From DASSFZ01 sp035283185 (GTDB lineage: Bacteria > Chloroflexota > Anaerolineae > Fen-1058), in the NCBI GenBank assembly GCA_035283185.1, contig DATEUJ010000144.1:26766-90765 (forward strand): a DNA stretch of 64,000 nucleotides, read 5' to 3'. A program made the position numbers and the translations under genes. Positions 33,829-43,421 of this stretch are shown here, one piece after another. Numbering within the stretch: the stretch's first letter is position 1; every line of letters begins with the position of its first letter. The notes below the pieces were generated by a model, which was not told where the DNA came from, made no database searches, and saw only the letters and a list, made by a program, of their open reading frames with translations.

Positions 33829-34695
33829 TTACTGGTTGAGCGACCAGTCGTAGCGGAGGAACAGGACTTTGGGGCGGCTGCGTAACACGAACTCACGGCA
33901 GCCTTCATCGTCGAGGTAATCGGCGATGTATTCCAACAGCGGTGTCTTGTCGCCCATGCCCAGGGGACGCCCGCCGAAGTCCGGCGCATACCAGCGAAAG
34001 ATCTGTGACAACCGTATTTCACCGGCACTCCGGTTAACTTCGACGCCGCCATTATTGATGAAAGCGCGCGCTGCCAAATCGAGTTGCGCGTCGATGCGCT
34101 CGGCATCGTACACGCCGATCGGCGGACACGATCGCGCCGCGCACACCAGCGCGAAGTGGATGCGTGGATCGAGCCGTTCCAGGCTGTAGGCCAGGCGCGG
34201 ATCGCGCGGCCCGAAGTGCGGGCCGGGTATCGCCGGGTGTCCCCGGTTGCCGCGCAGAATGCCGTATTCGATGTCGAACGAGCAGTACCGCCGCCCGCCG
34301 ATGTCGTAGGCCGCCCGCCAGAAGAAGCCTGGCGCCTCGTTGACCGAGCGCCGCACGCCCAAGCGGATCACGGCATCGACGATCAGCGCATTGTACAGGT
34401 TGATCCAGAAGGCCAGTCGCTCCTCTCGGCGAGAAAGCATCGCCGGATCGAAGCTTCTCAGGCGAGCAGCACACTGCCGGTACTCGGCATAAACCGGGCT
34501 GGAGCGAAGCCGGGCATAATCCACACGGCCATGCTCCACATCGAACCCTTCAGCCTTCGGCGCATTGATGATCCGTCGCAGGTCGGCTGCAACCGGTTCA
34601 GACGCCGCCGCGTCCGGTGGCTCCAGGTCGCGATTGAGAGCGAAATCAGGCGGGACGCCGTAACGCAGCAGAATGAGACGGTGAATCAGGCGCAT
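33829..34695 (-). CDS. DUF547-domain protein
   Basis: A 288-residue protein with RLAFWINLYNALIVDAVI and ALVCAARSCPPI, the signature of the DUF547 family. The start at 34695 is the first ATG and no strong ribosome site is seen. No signal peptide. It is encoded opposite to its neighbours. The family has a papain-like Cys/His appearance, but its biochemical function is not established. Confidence 0.82.
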   Translation of the reverse strand: MRLIHRLILLRYGVPPDFALNRDLEPPDAAASEPVAADLRRIINAPKAEGFDVEHGRVDYARLRSSPVYAEYRQCAARLRSFDPAMLSRREERLAFWINLYNALIVDAVIRLGVRRSVNEAPGFFWRAAYDIGGRRYCSFDIEYGILRGNRGHPAIPGPHFGPRDPRLAYSLERLDPRIHFALVCAARSCPPIGVYDAERIDAQLDLAARAFINNGGVEVNRSAGEIRLSQIFRWYAPDFGGRPLGMGDKTPLLEYIADYLDDEGCREFVLRSRPKVLFLRYDWSLNQ

Positions 34696-34736
34696 ATACA
34701 AGAGACGCTCTTCGGCATGGATTCCTTACCCGCCGG

Positions 34737-34764
34737 GTAAGACCGCGCCGCTTCATCGCGTCTG
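34737..34764 (+). promoter_or_regulatory. ECF-type promoter of menA
   Basis: GTAAGA (34737-34742), 16 nt, CGTCTG (34759-34764). Only 12 bp separate the -10 box from the menA ATG, so the mRNA would have an almost leaderless start. Confidence 0.65.
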
Positions 34765-34776
34765 TATGGCAAGACT

Positions 34777-35712
34777 ATGCCCCTGTCCAAGATCGTCGCG
34801 CTCGCGCGGCTGGCACGCCCGCACTTCCTGATCGGCACCAGTATCGCGTACCTCGTCGGTGCGCTGATGGCCCGGCGCGAAACCGGCACGTGGAACTGGA
34901 CGGCGTTTGGCATCGGCCTGCTCGTCGTCTGGTCTGCCCAACTGGCCGCGCAGTTTTTCAACGAGTATTACGACCAGCCAACCGATCGGGCCACTCACCA
35001 TCGCACTCCGTTCAACGGCGGCAGCGGCATGTTGATAGGTGGGAGAATGAAGCCCGAAGCCGCGCGATGGGCCGGGCGCGCGATGCTATTGCTTTCGACG
35101 GCGCTCTTTGTCGGCTCCAGCATATTGCCGTCGTTCAGTGTGGTGACGGCGATCATCTTCGGACTAGCGCTGATCGGCGCAGTCGGCTATTCAGCTCCGC
35201 CGTTATCGCTGGTCAACCGTGGCATGGGAGAGTCAGGCACTGCCATCATCGGCGCGCTGCTTGTGCCGCTGTTCGGCTACAACTTGCAGACCGGACAGGT
35301 CAGCTTGAAGTTACTTCTCACCTGTCTGCCGTTCGCTGCGCTGATCTTCGCCAACATGCTCAACGTGGCCTTCCCAGACTACGACGCCGATCGCGTAACC
35401 GGCAAGCGCACGCTGGTGGTGATTCTCGGCCCGGATCGCGCGGCCCGGGTGTACGGTCTGCTGCTCATCGTAGGCTACGTCGCGCCGTGGCTTACGCTAG
35501 GCTGGGGATTGCCGCTCATCGTGTTGCTGGCCGAGGCCGCGACGCTGCCGCTGGGGCTGCTCAGCCTCCGCGAAGTGCGGCGCGGCGGTTATCGGACGCC
35601 GGAGCGCTTCTGGCGAAATACACGGCTTGGTGTCAGCGCGGTCATGGCAGTAGGTGTGGCGGAAGCGATCGGTTTCTTGATCGCCGGTAGCGCTGCCCCA
35701 GCGGGTATATGA
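34777..35712 (+). CDS. menA: UbiA-family prenyltransferase, probably DHNA polyprenyltransferase
   Basis: A 311-residue polytopic membrane protein with the first Asp-rich motif NEYYDQPTD and the second NVAFPDYDADRVTGKRTL. Several hydrophobic segments follow. MenA attaches the polyprenyl tail to DHNA in menaquinone synthesis. No other men gene is nearby. It follows an ECF-type promoter and may share a transcript with the DUF3179 gene 18 bp downstream. Confidence 0.85.
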   Translation: MPLSKIVALARLARPHFLIGTSIAYLVGALMARRETGTWNWTAFGIGLLVVWSAQLAAQFFNEYYDQPTDRATHHRTPFNGGSGMLIGGRMKPEAARWAGRAMLLLSTALFVGSSILPSFSVVTAIIFGLALIGAVGYSAPPLSLVNRGMGESGTAIIGALLVPLFGYNLQTGQVSLKLLLTCLPFAALIFANMLNVAFPDYDADRVTGKRTLVVILGPDRAARVYGLLLIVGYVAPWLTLGWGLPLIVLLAEAATLPLGLLSLREVRRGGYRTPERFWRNTRLGVSAVMAVGVAEAIGFLIAGSAAPAGI

Positions 35713-35730
35713 CCGGCGAGGAAGACGCAC

Positions 35731-36804
35731 ATGCGAAGGCTCTTTCTTCTGTCAATAGCTGTTCTCACCGCGTGCGCACCGGCGACGCCTGCGCCGGCTA
35801 CATCGATGCCGCGCGTCACGGATGCGGAGACGCCTCTGCCTCCCGCATCCCTCGCGCCCAACGATTCCATTGCGCCGGCTGACCAACCCTCTGTTGCTCC
35901 CACTACTCCGCCGGTAAAGAAGAACGTCCGCCTGCCGGACACGAACGAATACTACTTCTCCCAGTTGCTCGCCTTCGATGGCATCCCGCCCGTGTACGAT
36001 CCGAAGTTCATGGCGGCGAATGAAGCGCCGCTGATCGACGACGAACTCGTCATCGGCATCACGCTTGACGGCCAGGCCAAAGCCTATCCCGTCACCGTCC
36101 TGAGCTATCGCGAGATGGTCGACGACGAGCTGGCCGGCATTCCTATCCTCGTCACCTGGTGACCGCTGTGCTACACCGGTCTCGTGCACGACCGGAGGAT
36201 TGATGGAACGCCCCATACGTTCGGGAACGCGGGCGCGCTGTTCATGAACGCAATGACGTGGTACGACCACGAGACGCGATCGATCTGGTCGCAGCCGTGG
36301 GGGCGGGCGATCCAGGGGCCGCTCAAGGGCGTCGAGCTATTCCTGCTGCCGTCACAGGTCACCACCTGGGCGAACTGGAAGAACGAGTACCCCGAAACCC
36401 TGGTCATGGTCAACGACGCCGAGTTGTTTGGGCTGCGTCAGGGGTTCAGTCCGAATTTCGTCATCGGCCTCCTGCTGGATGGACGTGCGAAGGCGTACAG
36501 ATACGCCGACGTGACCGCTGCCGGTGTCGTGAATGACACCCTGGGCGACGTCCCGATCGTCGTGTGGGCCGCCGATGAGAACTTCCAGGCTTACATCCGG
36601 CAGGCCGATGGGCGCACGCTGACATTCAACGCCGAGGGTGATAGACTGATCGACGTCGAGACAGGCTCGACTTGGGATGTCGGGCGAGGGCTGGCGACGG
36701 CGGGATCTCTGCGAGGGCAGGCGCTTCAACCGGTGCCTGGGTCGACCGCCTACGACTGGGCCTGGCTCGATTTCTATCCCGATTCGGAGTTCTATGCCCC
36801 ATAA
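35731..36804 (+). CDS. DUF3179 lipoprotein with Sec in the CxxC motif
   Basis: The frame from 35731 gives a lipoprotein signal (VLTAC, Cys13) and a Pro-rich linker. The DUF3179 domain follows, interrupted only by TGA at 36160-36162. The context ILVTW-UGA-PLCYTGLV aligns with VTFCPLCNTAI of the Cys paralogue at 47913-49151. TGA thus replaces the first Cys of CxxC, giving Sec144 and Cys147. After it the domain continues to 36804 for 357 residues in total. A perfect hairpin follows 13 nt later. The function of DUF3179 is unknown; an extracytoplasmic redox role is suggested by CxxC/UxxC. It lies in the putative ECF regulon through menA. Confidence 0.82.
36176..36195 (+). promoter_or_regulatory. 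candidate SECIS hairpin of the DUF3179 gene
   Basis: CCGGTC pairs with GACCGG around an 8-nt loop (TCGTGCAC), starting 13 nt after the TGA. Confidence 0.62.
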
Positions 36805-36831
36805 CGTGGCCTGCCTTCATTCCTGCGCGTT

Positions 36832-36922
36832 CAGTAGATCACGATTTCGTAGTGACGACTTCAGTCGTCCCAGCAAAGAGGCGACTAAAGTCGCTACTAC
36901 GAGTCAAAGCCGTGATCTACTG
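36832..36922. repeat. MITE-like inverted-repeat element, 91 bp
   Basis: Perfect 12-bp ends CAGTAGATCACG/CGTGATCTACTG surround inner repeats of the type GACGACTTCAGTCGTC and GCGACTAAAGTCGC. It lies between the DUF3179 and deiodinase-like genes. Confidence 0.72.
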
Positions 36923-36991
36923 AGATTCGTGAAGATTCGCGTCTTTCGCGGATAAAGATAGGCACGATCACCGGCGACGCCCGAGGTGGTG

Positions 36992-37693
36992 ATGATGGAT
37001 CCCGAACTGCTCGCGCGCTACAATTACGACGAGTTTGTCACTGTCAAATTTGAGCCGTGGCTCAACTTCGAGGCCAGCCCGCCGCTCGGCCATCCGGCGC
37101 CCGACTTTCCACTGTGGCGCCTGGATGGTAGCGAGACGCCCTTTAGCGAAGTCTGGTCGCACCACACATATACCATCGTCGAGTTCGGCAGTTTCACCTG
37201 ACCATACTGTGGGATGGCGGCGCCATCCATGAACGCGATCGCCGAACGTCACAAGGAGCGCGGCGTCGGTTCGATCTTTCTCTACACACATGAGGCGCAT
37301 CCAGGCGAGTATTACCCGCACCACACGTCGATGGAACAGAAACTGCGGCACGCCCGCGACCTGCGCGACAAACTCGGCGTGACGCGCCCGATCCTGGTCG
37401 ATGCACTCGACGGCGCATGCCACCGCGCTTATGGATCGATGCCGAATATGAGTTGGATTCTCACTCGATCGGGCGTGCCGATTTACAAATCGGACTGGAC
37501 GGACGCGCGAAGTGTCGAGAACGCGATCGATTACTTTCTGGATGTGAACGAGCGGCGGCGTTCCGGTGAACGGCAGGCCCCATTTCGCGTCGAACGCCTC
37601 GATTTCCGAACGCAAGACCGTGAAGCCTTCTACAAGGGCCTGGAGCGCAACGGTCCGAAGGCCGTGCGGGAGTATCGAGAAGCGTTCGGCTAG
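36992..37693 (+). CDS. deiodinase-like selenoprotein (thioredoxin fold)
   Basis: The start at 36992 follows CCGAGGTG. The 233-residue frame is interrupted only by TGA at 37199-37201 in VEFGSFT-UGA-PYCG, the exact Sec site of the iodothyronine deiodinase-like family (FGSxTU). The downstream family pattern FLYTHEAHPGEYYPHHTS is present. The motif here is UxxC (Sec70, Cys73), unlike the UPPF of animal deiodinases. A perfect 7-bp hairpin starts 10 nt after the TGA. Bacterial DIO-like selenoproteins are known; a peroxiredoxin-type activity rather than deiodination is likely. Confidence 0.86.
37212..37228 (+). promoter_or_regulatory. candidate SECIS hairpin of the deiodinase-like gene
   Basis: GGATGGC-GGC-GCCATCC, a perfect 7-bp stem with a G-starting loop, begins 10 nt after the TGA. 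Confidence 0.68.
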
Positions 37694-37733
37694 GCCCTGT
37701 CGATTTCCTGCGAACTGTGCTATCCTTAGCGCT

Positions 37734-37817
37734 TATCCGAAAACGCAGACGGGCCGCTTCGCGCCATGCCCGTTCAGAGCAGCACATGGGGATGCGCGGC
37801 TACGAGGTTTTCGGATA
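37734..37817. repeat. inverted-repeat element upstream of the histidine kinase gene
   Basis: Perfect 11-bp ends TATCCGAAAAC/GTTTTCGGATA enclose 62 bp that carry no gene. It stands between the deiodinase-like gene and the kinase start. Confidence 0.6.
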
Positions 37818-37846
37818 GGCTCTTAATCCCGATCCAGGCCCCGCAG

Positions 37847-40216
37847 ATGCTCCGTTTCCGCAATCTCCGAACCAAACTCGTCCTGGCCTTCCTCGTCACC
37901 GTGCTCGTGCCGCTGATCGGCACCGGGCTTTACGGCAACTGGACGACCAGCCGCACGTTGCAGGCGCAGGCGCTCGACGCCGCCCGCGCCGACTTGCGAT
38001 TGCGCGTCGAGCAGATCGGAGGCTATCTGGCCGGTGTGCGCGAAGACCTGCTCTTCCTCAGCCGCCTCGATTCGCTGGCCACACTGCTCGCCGCCGATCA
38101 ACCCGCTCCCCCTCTCCTGGTCGACCTGCAGGCCGACTTCGTCGCCTTCGCCGCTACGCATCCCGGCGCCTTCCAGACTCGATACATCGACGCTAGCGGC
38201 ATGGAAATCGTGCGCGTCGATTCCACGCCGAACGGCATCGAGGTCGTCGCCGCCAACCGTCTGCAAAACAAAGCCGACCGCTACTACTTCGCAGCGGCGA
38301 TGGCGTTGCCTGCAGGTGGCGTGCATGTCTCGCCCGTCGACCTGAACCGCGAATTCGGCGTGATCCAGGTTCCGCACACGCCCACCATCCGCTACGCCAC
38401 GCCCGTCTTTCATCCCGATGGCTCGCGCGCCGGTCTGGTGATCCTGAACCTGTACGCAGAACCGTTCCTGCGTTTCGCCCGTTCGGCTGCGGGCGGCGAC
38501 GCCTTTCTCGTGCTGGTGGACGAATCGGGCCACTACCTGGCACACCCCGACCGGTCGCGCGAGTGGGGTGGCCCCAACGACCTGAACACCGGTGCGGGCG
38601 CGTTCGTCGATTACCCGCACGTCTGGCCGGAGATCGCCCGCGAGTCATCCGGCGTCTATTCGCCAGCGCCCGACAACTGGTTGAGCGCACTGATCGAGGA
38701 CGTGTTGCCGATCAGCCTGGTGGGCGGGGATGATCAGACCGGCAACAGAGTGTTGGTCTACGACGCGGTGCAACTTGATCCGGAGCGTGGTCCGCGCTGG
38801 AGGTTGCTCTATGACGAGCCACGTGTCAATCTGTTCGCCTCGGTGTCCGCCTTTCGCATCACAGCGATCACCATTCTCGCCGCCGCCGCCCTCGCCGCGC
38901 TACTGATGGCCATCGGCCTGGCGCGCAGCCTGACTGCGCCCATTCTCGCGCTCACCGAAGACGTGCGGCGCTTTGGGCGAACGAAGTTGCTTCGCCGCCT
39001 GGCGGATAGCCCGCCAGGCACGGCCCGCGTGCGCGACGAGATCGACGAACTCGAGGCGACCTTCAACGACATGTCGGCGGCGCTCGAGCAACACCTCGAA
39101 CGACTGTCACTGCTCAATCGGGCCGGCCATCACATCGCCGCGCGCCTGGAGCGACCGACCGTTCTGGAAGCGGCGGCGCGCGCGGCGGAGACACTCTTTC
39201 CAGCCGAATACAGCGTGATCTGGTTCACAACGGAACGCGGCGACACGATCACTCACACGCATGGCCATGCGCCATGGGAGGCTTACCGCGCCGATCCCGG
39301 CCTGAATGCGCTCTTCGCCGCCGCGATTGCCGACGGCGAGTGGCGCACGACGCGCCTGCCCGATGCTCAAACGCCGTCCGGATTCCTGTGCTGCGTGCCG
39401 CTGTGTGTGAGCAGGCGGCCTGGCCTGATCGAACTTTATGGTTCGAGTCCGGCGCTGGCCGATCCGGCGACCGGCAACCTGCTCGCCGCGCTCAGCGTGC
39501 AAATCTCCATCGCGCTGGAGAATGCCGAGTTGGTCGAGCGGCTGGCCGAGCGCCGTGCCGAACTGCAGGCACTGGTCGAGCAACTCATTACCGCGCAGGA
39601 AGAAGAACGGCGCGTCGTCGCCTACGATATTCACGACGGCTTGATCCAGATGCTCGTCGGCGCGCGCCTGCAGCTCAGCAACTTCCAGGCCGATCGCGCC
39701 CGCGACCCGAATCGGGCCGAGGTGGCGCTGCGGAAAGGCCTCGACGAACTGGCTGCCGCCATTGCCGAAGCCCGCCGCGTCATCGAGGGCCTGCGCCCGG
39801 CCGCGCTGGACGATCTCGGTCTCGTCACCACGCTTCGGCAATACGCTGAGGAAACCGCTTCGGCGTGCGGCTGCCGGCTGGAATTCGCCGCCATCCCGCC
39901 CAACCTGCGCGTGCCCCCGCCGGTTGAGACGACGGCGTTTCGCATCGCACAGGAAGCCATCACCAACGCGCGCAAGTACGCCGGCGCGCAGCGGCTGCAG
40001 GTCGCGCTCACGCTCGGCGACGGCGCGCTCGTCGTCGAAGTTCGGGACGACGGCGGCGGCTTCGATCCGAGCGCCGTCGCTGGAGGGCGCGAGGTGGGCC
40101 TGACCGGCATGCGCGAGCGAGCGCGTTTGCTCGGCGGAGAATGCACCATCGAAAGCGCGCCGGGAACGGGCACTGTCGTGCGCGCCACACTGCCACTACT
40201 GGCCACTGACCACTGA
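37847..40216 (+). CDS. membrane sensor histidine kinase (dCache-HAMP-GAF-HisKA_3 type)
   Basis: A 789-residue kinase, start at 37847, because earlier in-frame codons lie inside an inverted repeat. An N-terminal membrane segment (LVLAFLVTVLVPLIGTG), an extracytoplasmic sensor of about 300 residues and a second span near residue 350 are visible. A HAMP-like helix, a GAF-like domain and the HisKA_3 box with His in AYDIHDGLIQML follow. The HATPase domain has QEAITNARKYA and DDGGGFD. The gene end encodes ATDH inside a short-word repeat. It pairs with the LuxR-type regulator 29 bp downstream. The stimulus is unknown. Confidence 0.88.
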   Translation: MLRFRNLRTKLVLAFLVTVLVPLIGTGLYGNWTTSRTLQAQALDAARADLRLRVEQIGGYLAGVREDLLFLSRLDSLATLLAADQPAPPLLVDLQADFVAFAATHPGAFQTRYIDASGMEIVRVDSTPNGIEVVAANRLQNKADRYYFAAAMALPAGGVHVSPVDLNREFGVIQVPHTPTIRYATPVFHPDGSRAGLVILNLYAEPFLRFARSAAGGDAFLVLVDESGHYLAHPDRSREWGGPNDLNTGAGAFVDYPHVWPEIARESSGVYSPAPDNWLSALIEDVLPISLVGGDDQTGNRVLVYDAVQLDPERGPRWRLLYDEPRVNLFASVSAFRITAITILAAAALAALLMAIGLARSLTAPILALTEDVRRFGRTKLLRRLADSPPGTARVRDEIDELEATFNDMSAALEQHLERLSLLNRAGHHIAARLERPTVLEAAARAAETLFPAEYSVIWFTTERGDTITHTHGHAPWEAYRADPGLNALFAAAIADGEWRTTRLPDAQTPSGFLCCVPLCVSRRPGLIELYGSSPALADPATGNLLAALSVQISIALENAELVERLAERRAELQALVEQLITAQEEERRVVAYDIHDGLIQMLVGARLQLSNFQADRARDPNRAEVALRKGLDELAAAIAEARRVIEGLRPAALDDLGLVTTLRQYAEETASACGCRLEFAAIPPNLRVPPPVETTAFRIAQEAITNARKYAGAQRLQVALTLGDGALVVEVRDDGGGFDPSAVAGGREVGLTGMRERARLLGGECTIESAPGTGTVVRATLPLLATDH

Positions 40217-40243
40217 CCACTGTTCACTGTTCACTGTTCACTG
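40203..40243. repeat. short direct repeats between kinase and regulator genes
   Basis: CCACTGA is repeated and then GTTCACT occurs three times, covering the kinase stop codon and the spacer. Confidence 0.6.
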
Positions 40244-40245
40244 CC

Positions 40246-40899
40246 ATGACTGAACCGATCACCGTCCTCATCGCCGACGATCACGGCGTGGTGCGCGAAG
40301 GACTGCGCGCCATGCTGGAACGCGAAGGGTTGCGCGTAGTGGGCGAAGCCCGCACCGGGCGTGAAGCCATTGCCCTCGCTGGCTCCCTCGCGCCCAAAGT
40401 CGTCCTCCTCGACATCCGCATGCCCGACCTCGACGGCCTACAAGCCCTCGCCGCCATCAAAGCCGCTCGCCCTGAGACCAGCGTCATCATGCTCACCTCG
40501 CATGCCAACCCCGGCTACTTGGCCCGCGCTGTAGCGCACGGGGCCGCCGGATTCCTCTCAAAGGAAATTGACCCCGACCGCATCCCTGCCGCCGTGCGCG
40601 CCGCCGCCACCGGCGACCATCTCCTCGACCCGGCGCTCCTGCGTGCTGCACTGGCCTCGGCCGCTGTCGAAGCGCCGCTCACCCCGGAATCCGACATCCC
40701 ACCCGCCGACCTCCTCACCGAGGCCGAAACGCGCGTCCTCCGCCTGCTGGCCGAGGGGCTGGACAATGAGACGATCGCCGCCTCACTCAGCCTGAGCGTC
40801 AACACAGTCAAAACCCATGTCCGGCATATTTTCGAGAAACTGAACGTTTCCGACCGGACGCAGGCGGCGCTATGGGCGGTGCGGCATGGGATAAAGTAA
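40246..40899 (+). CDS. NarL/LuxR-type response regulator
   Basis: A 217-residue regulator. The receiver has the acidic pocket ADDH, phospho-acceptor Asp56 in LLDIRMPDLDG and the signalling Thr/Lys positions. The C-terminal LuxR helix-turn-helix (LLAEGLDNETIAASLSLSVNTVKTHVRHIF) binds DNA. It follows its kinase and probably controls the cytochrome and arsenite-oxidase genes downstream, although no binding site was identified. Confidence 0.92.
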   Translation: MTEPITVLIADDHGVVREGLRAMLEREGLRVVGEARTGREAIALAGSLAPKVVLLDIRMPDLDGLQALAAIKAARPETSVIMLTSHANPGYLARAVAHGAAGFLSKEIDPDRIPAAVRAAATGDHLLDPALLRAALASAAVEAPLTPESDIPPADLLTEAETRVLRLLAEGLDNETIAASLSLSVNTVKTHVRHIFEKLNVSDRTQAALWAVRHGIK

Positions 40900-41013
40900 A
40901 TCATCCTCTGGTATGACCCTTTTCACCCCTCAGCATGATGTCCGGCGCGGGTGCTTGCTGCAATATACAGTTGCAGGTTAACCACCCATATCCATTCTCC
41001 GGAGCCCCGCGCC

Positions 41014-42207
41014 ATGAGTCTGAGACACGCCCTGTTACTTCTGGTCACCCCATTGGCAGTCGGCGCTCTTGTCTTGGCGGCCTGCGCCTCATCCACTCCC
41101 GCCGGGCCGGCACCGGCCTTCACGCTGCCCGAAGCGCCGGCCATCAGAATCACGCCGCTACCTCCGCTGCCGGCGGAGCTGCCACCCGAAGCGGCCTTCC
41201 CTTCTGTGGCGGACCCGGCGTGGGAAAAGCTACCGGCTGCCCAAGTCGCGTTGGGCAAATACCTCTTCTTCGACGATGCCCTCTCCGGCGACCAGAAGTT
41301 GAACTGCGCAACCTGCCACCAGCCGGACCGGGCCTGGATCGATGGCCTGCCTCTCTCCGTCGGCTACCCCGGCAGCCTCTACTTTCGTAACACCCCGACC
41401 CTGCTGAACGTCGGTGACAAGCCGCTCCTCTACTGGGACGGGCGTCTCGATGGGAATGACCTGCCGACCGTGATACGCGACCACATCGCTGAGGCCCACT
41501 TTATGAACGCCGACGGTCTGCTGGTCGTCGAGCGGCTGAATCAGAAGCCGCAATACGCGGAACTCTTTAGGGCAGCCTACGGCGGCGGGCCGAGTTATGG
41601 GCGCATGCTTAACGCCGTTGCCGCCTACGTTGGATCGCTGTACTCCCCGCCCAGCGCGTACGACCGCTACCGAGCCGGTGAGGCAGAAGCGCTCTCTGCC
41701 CAGGCGCAAGCAGGCCTGGCCCTCTTCGAAGGGAAAGCTCGCTGCGCCACCTGCCACAGCGGCACGCTTTTCAGCGACGGCCAATACCACAATCTGGGAC
41801 TGCCTCAAAATCCGGATATCTTCGACGAACCGCTGCGGCACATCACCTTCCGTCGATTCTTCCGGACGCTGGGCGTGCCTGACTATTCCAAACTGGAGGT
41901 AGACGTTGGGCGGTATGCTCTGACCCAGGATAATTCGGACAGCGGCTACTTCCTCACACCCGCGCTGCGGGAGGTCGGCCGGACCGCGCCATACATGCAC
42001 AACGGCATTTTCGTCACGTTGGAAGAGGTCGTCGCCTTCTACAACGCCGGAGGCGGAGAGAGTTCGGAACTGTCGCCACTCAATCTCACACCGGCCGAGC
42101 AGGCGGCGCTGGTAGCCTTCCTTGAAAACCTGAGCGGTGAGCTGGTGTCGGTCGAACCGCCCGAAGCGCCTGCCTATCAGCTCACGATTCTGGGAGGCGA
42201 CCAATGA
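41014..42207 (+). CDS. MauG-type di-heme cytochrome c peroxidase-like lipoprotein
   Basis: A 397-residue protein, start at 41014. The signal ends VLAAC (Cys22), then two CxxCH heme sites, NCATCH and RCATCH, are separated by about 150 residues as in cytochrome c peroxidase/MauG. YMHNG is the conserved distal-region motif near the C-terminus. It is exported and probably anchored. The next gene, a paralogue, overlaps it by 4 bp. Confidence 0.88.
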   Translation: MSLRHALLLLVTPLAVGALVLAACASSTPAGPAPAFTLPEAPAIRITPLPPLPAELPPEAAFPSVADPAWEKLPAAQVALGKYLFFDDALSGDQKLNCATCHQPDRAWIDGLPLSVGYPGSLYFRNTPTLLNVGDKPLLYWDGRLDGNDLPTVIRDHIAEAHFMNADGLLVVERLNQKPQYAELFRAAYGGGPSYGRMLNAVAAYVGSLYSPPSAYDRYRAGEAEALSAQAQAGLALFEGKARCATCHSGTLFSDGQYHNLGLPQNPDIFDEPLRHITFRRFFRTLGVPDYSKLEVDVGRYALTQDNSDSGYFLTPALREVGRTAPYMHNGIFVTLEEVVAFYNAGGGESSELSPLNLTPAEQAALVAFLENLSGELVSVEPPEAPAYQLTILGGDQ

Positions 42208-43337
42208 CCCGCCGGAATCTAATTGTGCTCGGACTGGTCGCCTTCGTCATTGTAGCGGGCATTGTCTACATGGTCGTGCAGCAGAGTCGGCTGCCAGTTG
42301 AGCTCACGGGCGGGCTGGAACCGTTGCCTGACGTTCCCATCCCGCCTGACAACCCGATGAGCGAGGCCAGGATCGAGTTGGGTCGATACCTCTTCTTCGA
42401 TCAGCGCATGTCCGGCGACGGCAGCACCTCGTGCGCTATCTGCCACGTACCGGAGCTCGGCTGGGGGAGTGGCTCGGCGATTTCACCAGGCTATCCTGGC
42501 ACATCGCACTGGCGCAACTCGCAGACTGTGATCAATAGTGCCTATCTGCCCAAGTTGTTTTGGGCCGGCGAATCTCTCAGCCTGGAGAAGCAGGCAGAAT
42601 CCGCCTGGACCGGAAACTTGGCTGGCAATCTGGACCCGGCGATGGCCGAGGAACGGATGCGACAGATACCGGAGTACGTCGGCGTGTTCGAGGAAGTCTT
42701 CGGCGCTCCGCCGAATTGGGGTGACGCGCTGAAGGCGGTTGCGGCCTTTGAGCGCACGCTCGTCACGCAGAAAGTTCCTTTCGACGCCTATGCCCAAGGC
42801 GACCGGGGCGCCCTCTCGGCGGAGGCATTGCGCGGACTGGCGCTGTTCCAGGGCAAGGCGAACTGCATTGCGTGCCACAACGGCCCCTTGTTCACCGACA
42901 ACAGCTTCCATAATCTCGGCGTTCCCCGCAACCCGCTATACGACTCGAACATCAATGTCCAGGTTGCGCTGCGTTACCAGCATCTCTCGCGGGGCGTGCC
43001 CGAAGAAGCGTATCAGGCCGCAGACCGCGACCTGGGACTGTATTACACGACCAAGCGCGAAGAGGACATGGGCGAGTTTCGCACGCCACCGTTGCGTTAC
43101 GTGTGCTACACCGCCCCCTACATGCACAACGGCGTGCTGAGCACCGTGGAGGAGGTCGTCGCCTTCTACAGTGCCGGCGGGGGCGATGACCCCGGCAAAG
43201 ACCCGCTGATGCAGCCCCTCGATCTCACTGCGCCTGAGCAAGCCGACCTGGTCGCCTTCTTGCACAGCCTGTGCGGCGACGAAATCATCATCGAAGCCCC
43301 GGAACTGCCGCCCTATGCCGTGATCAGTAATCGGTAG
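42204..43337 (+). CDS. second MauG-type di-heme cytochrome
   Basis: A 377-residue paralogue of the preceding protein, anchored by an N-terminal membrane segment (LIVLGLVAFVIVAGIVYMV). Heme sites are CAICH and CIACH, and YMHNG is present. The start overlaps the upstream stop (ATGA). Two such proteins next to an arsenite oxidase could accept its electrons or reduce peroxide; this is inference. Confidence 0.88.
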   Translation: MTRRNLIVLGLVAFVIVAGIVYMVVQQSRLPVELTGGLEPLPDVPIPPDNPMSEARIELGRYLFFDQRMSGDGSTSCAICHVPELGWGSGSAISPGYPGTSHWRNSQTVINSAYLPKLFWAGESLSLEKQAESAWTGNLAGNLDPAMAEERMRQIPEYVGVFEEVFGAPPNWGDALKAVAAFERTLVTQKVPFDAYAQGDRGALSAEALRGLALFQGKANCIACHNGPLFTDNSFHNLGVPRNPLYDSNINVQVALRYQHLSRGVPEEAYQAADRDLGLYYTTKREEDMGEFRTPPLRYVCYTAPYMHNGVLSTVEEVVAFYSAGGGDDPGKDPLMQPLDLTAPEQADLVAFLHSLCGDEIIIEAPELPPYAVISNR

Positions 43338-43339
43338 CC

Positions 43340-43412
43340 AGTCATCAGTGCCACTGATCACGATTCATGGCTTACTGATCACTGACCACCGGCTACTGAC
43401 CACTCACTTCGG
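43340..43412. repeat. degenerate short-word spacer
   Basis: Variants of ATCAGT, CACTGATCAC and CTACTGACCACT fill the spacer before the Rieske gene. Confidence 0.5.
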
Positions 43413-43421
43413 AGGTTCTCG

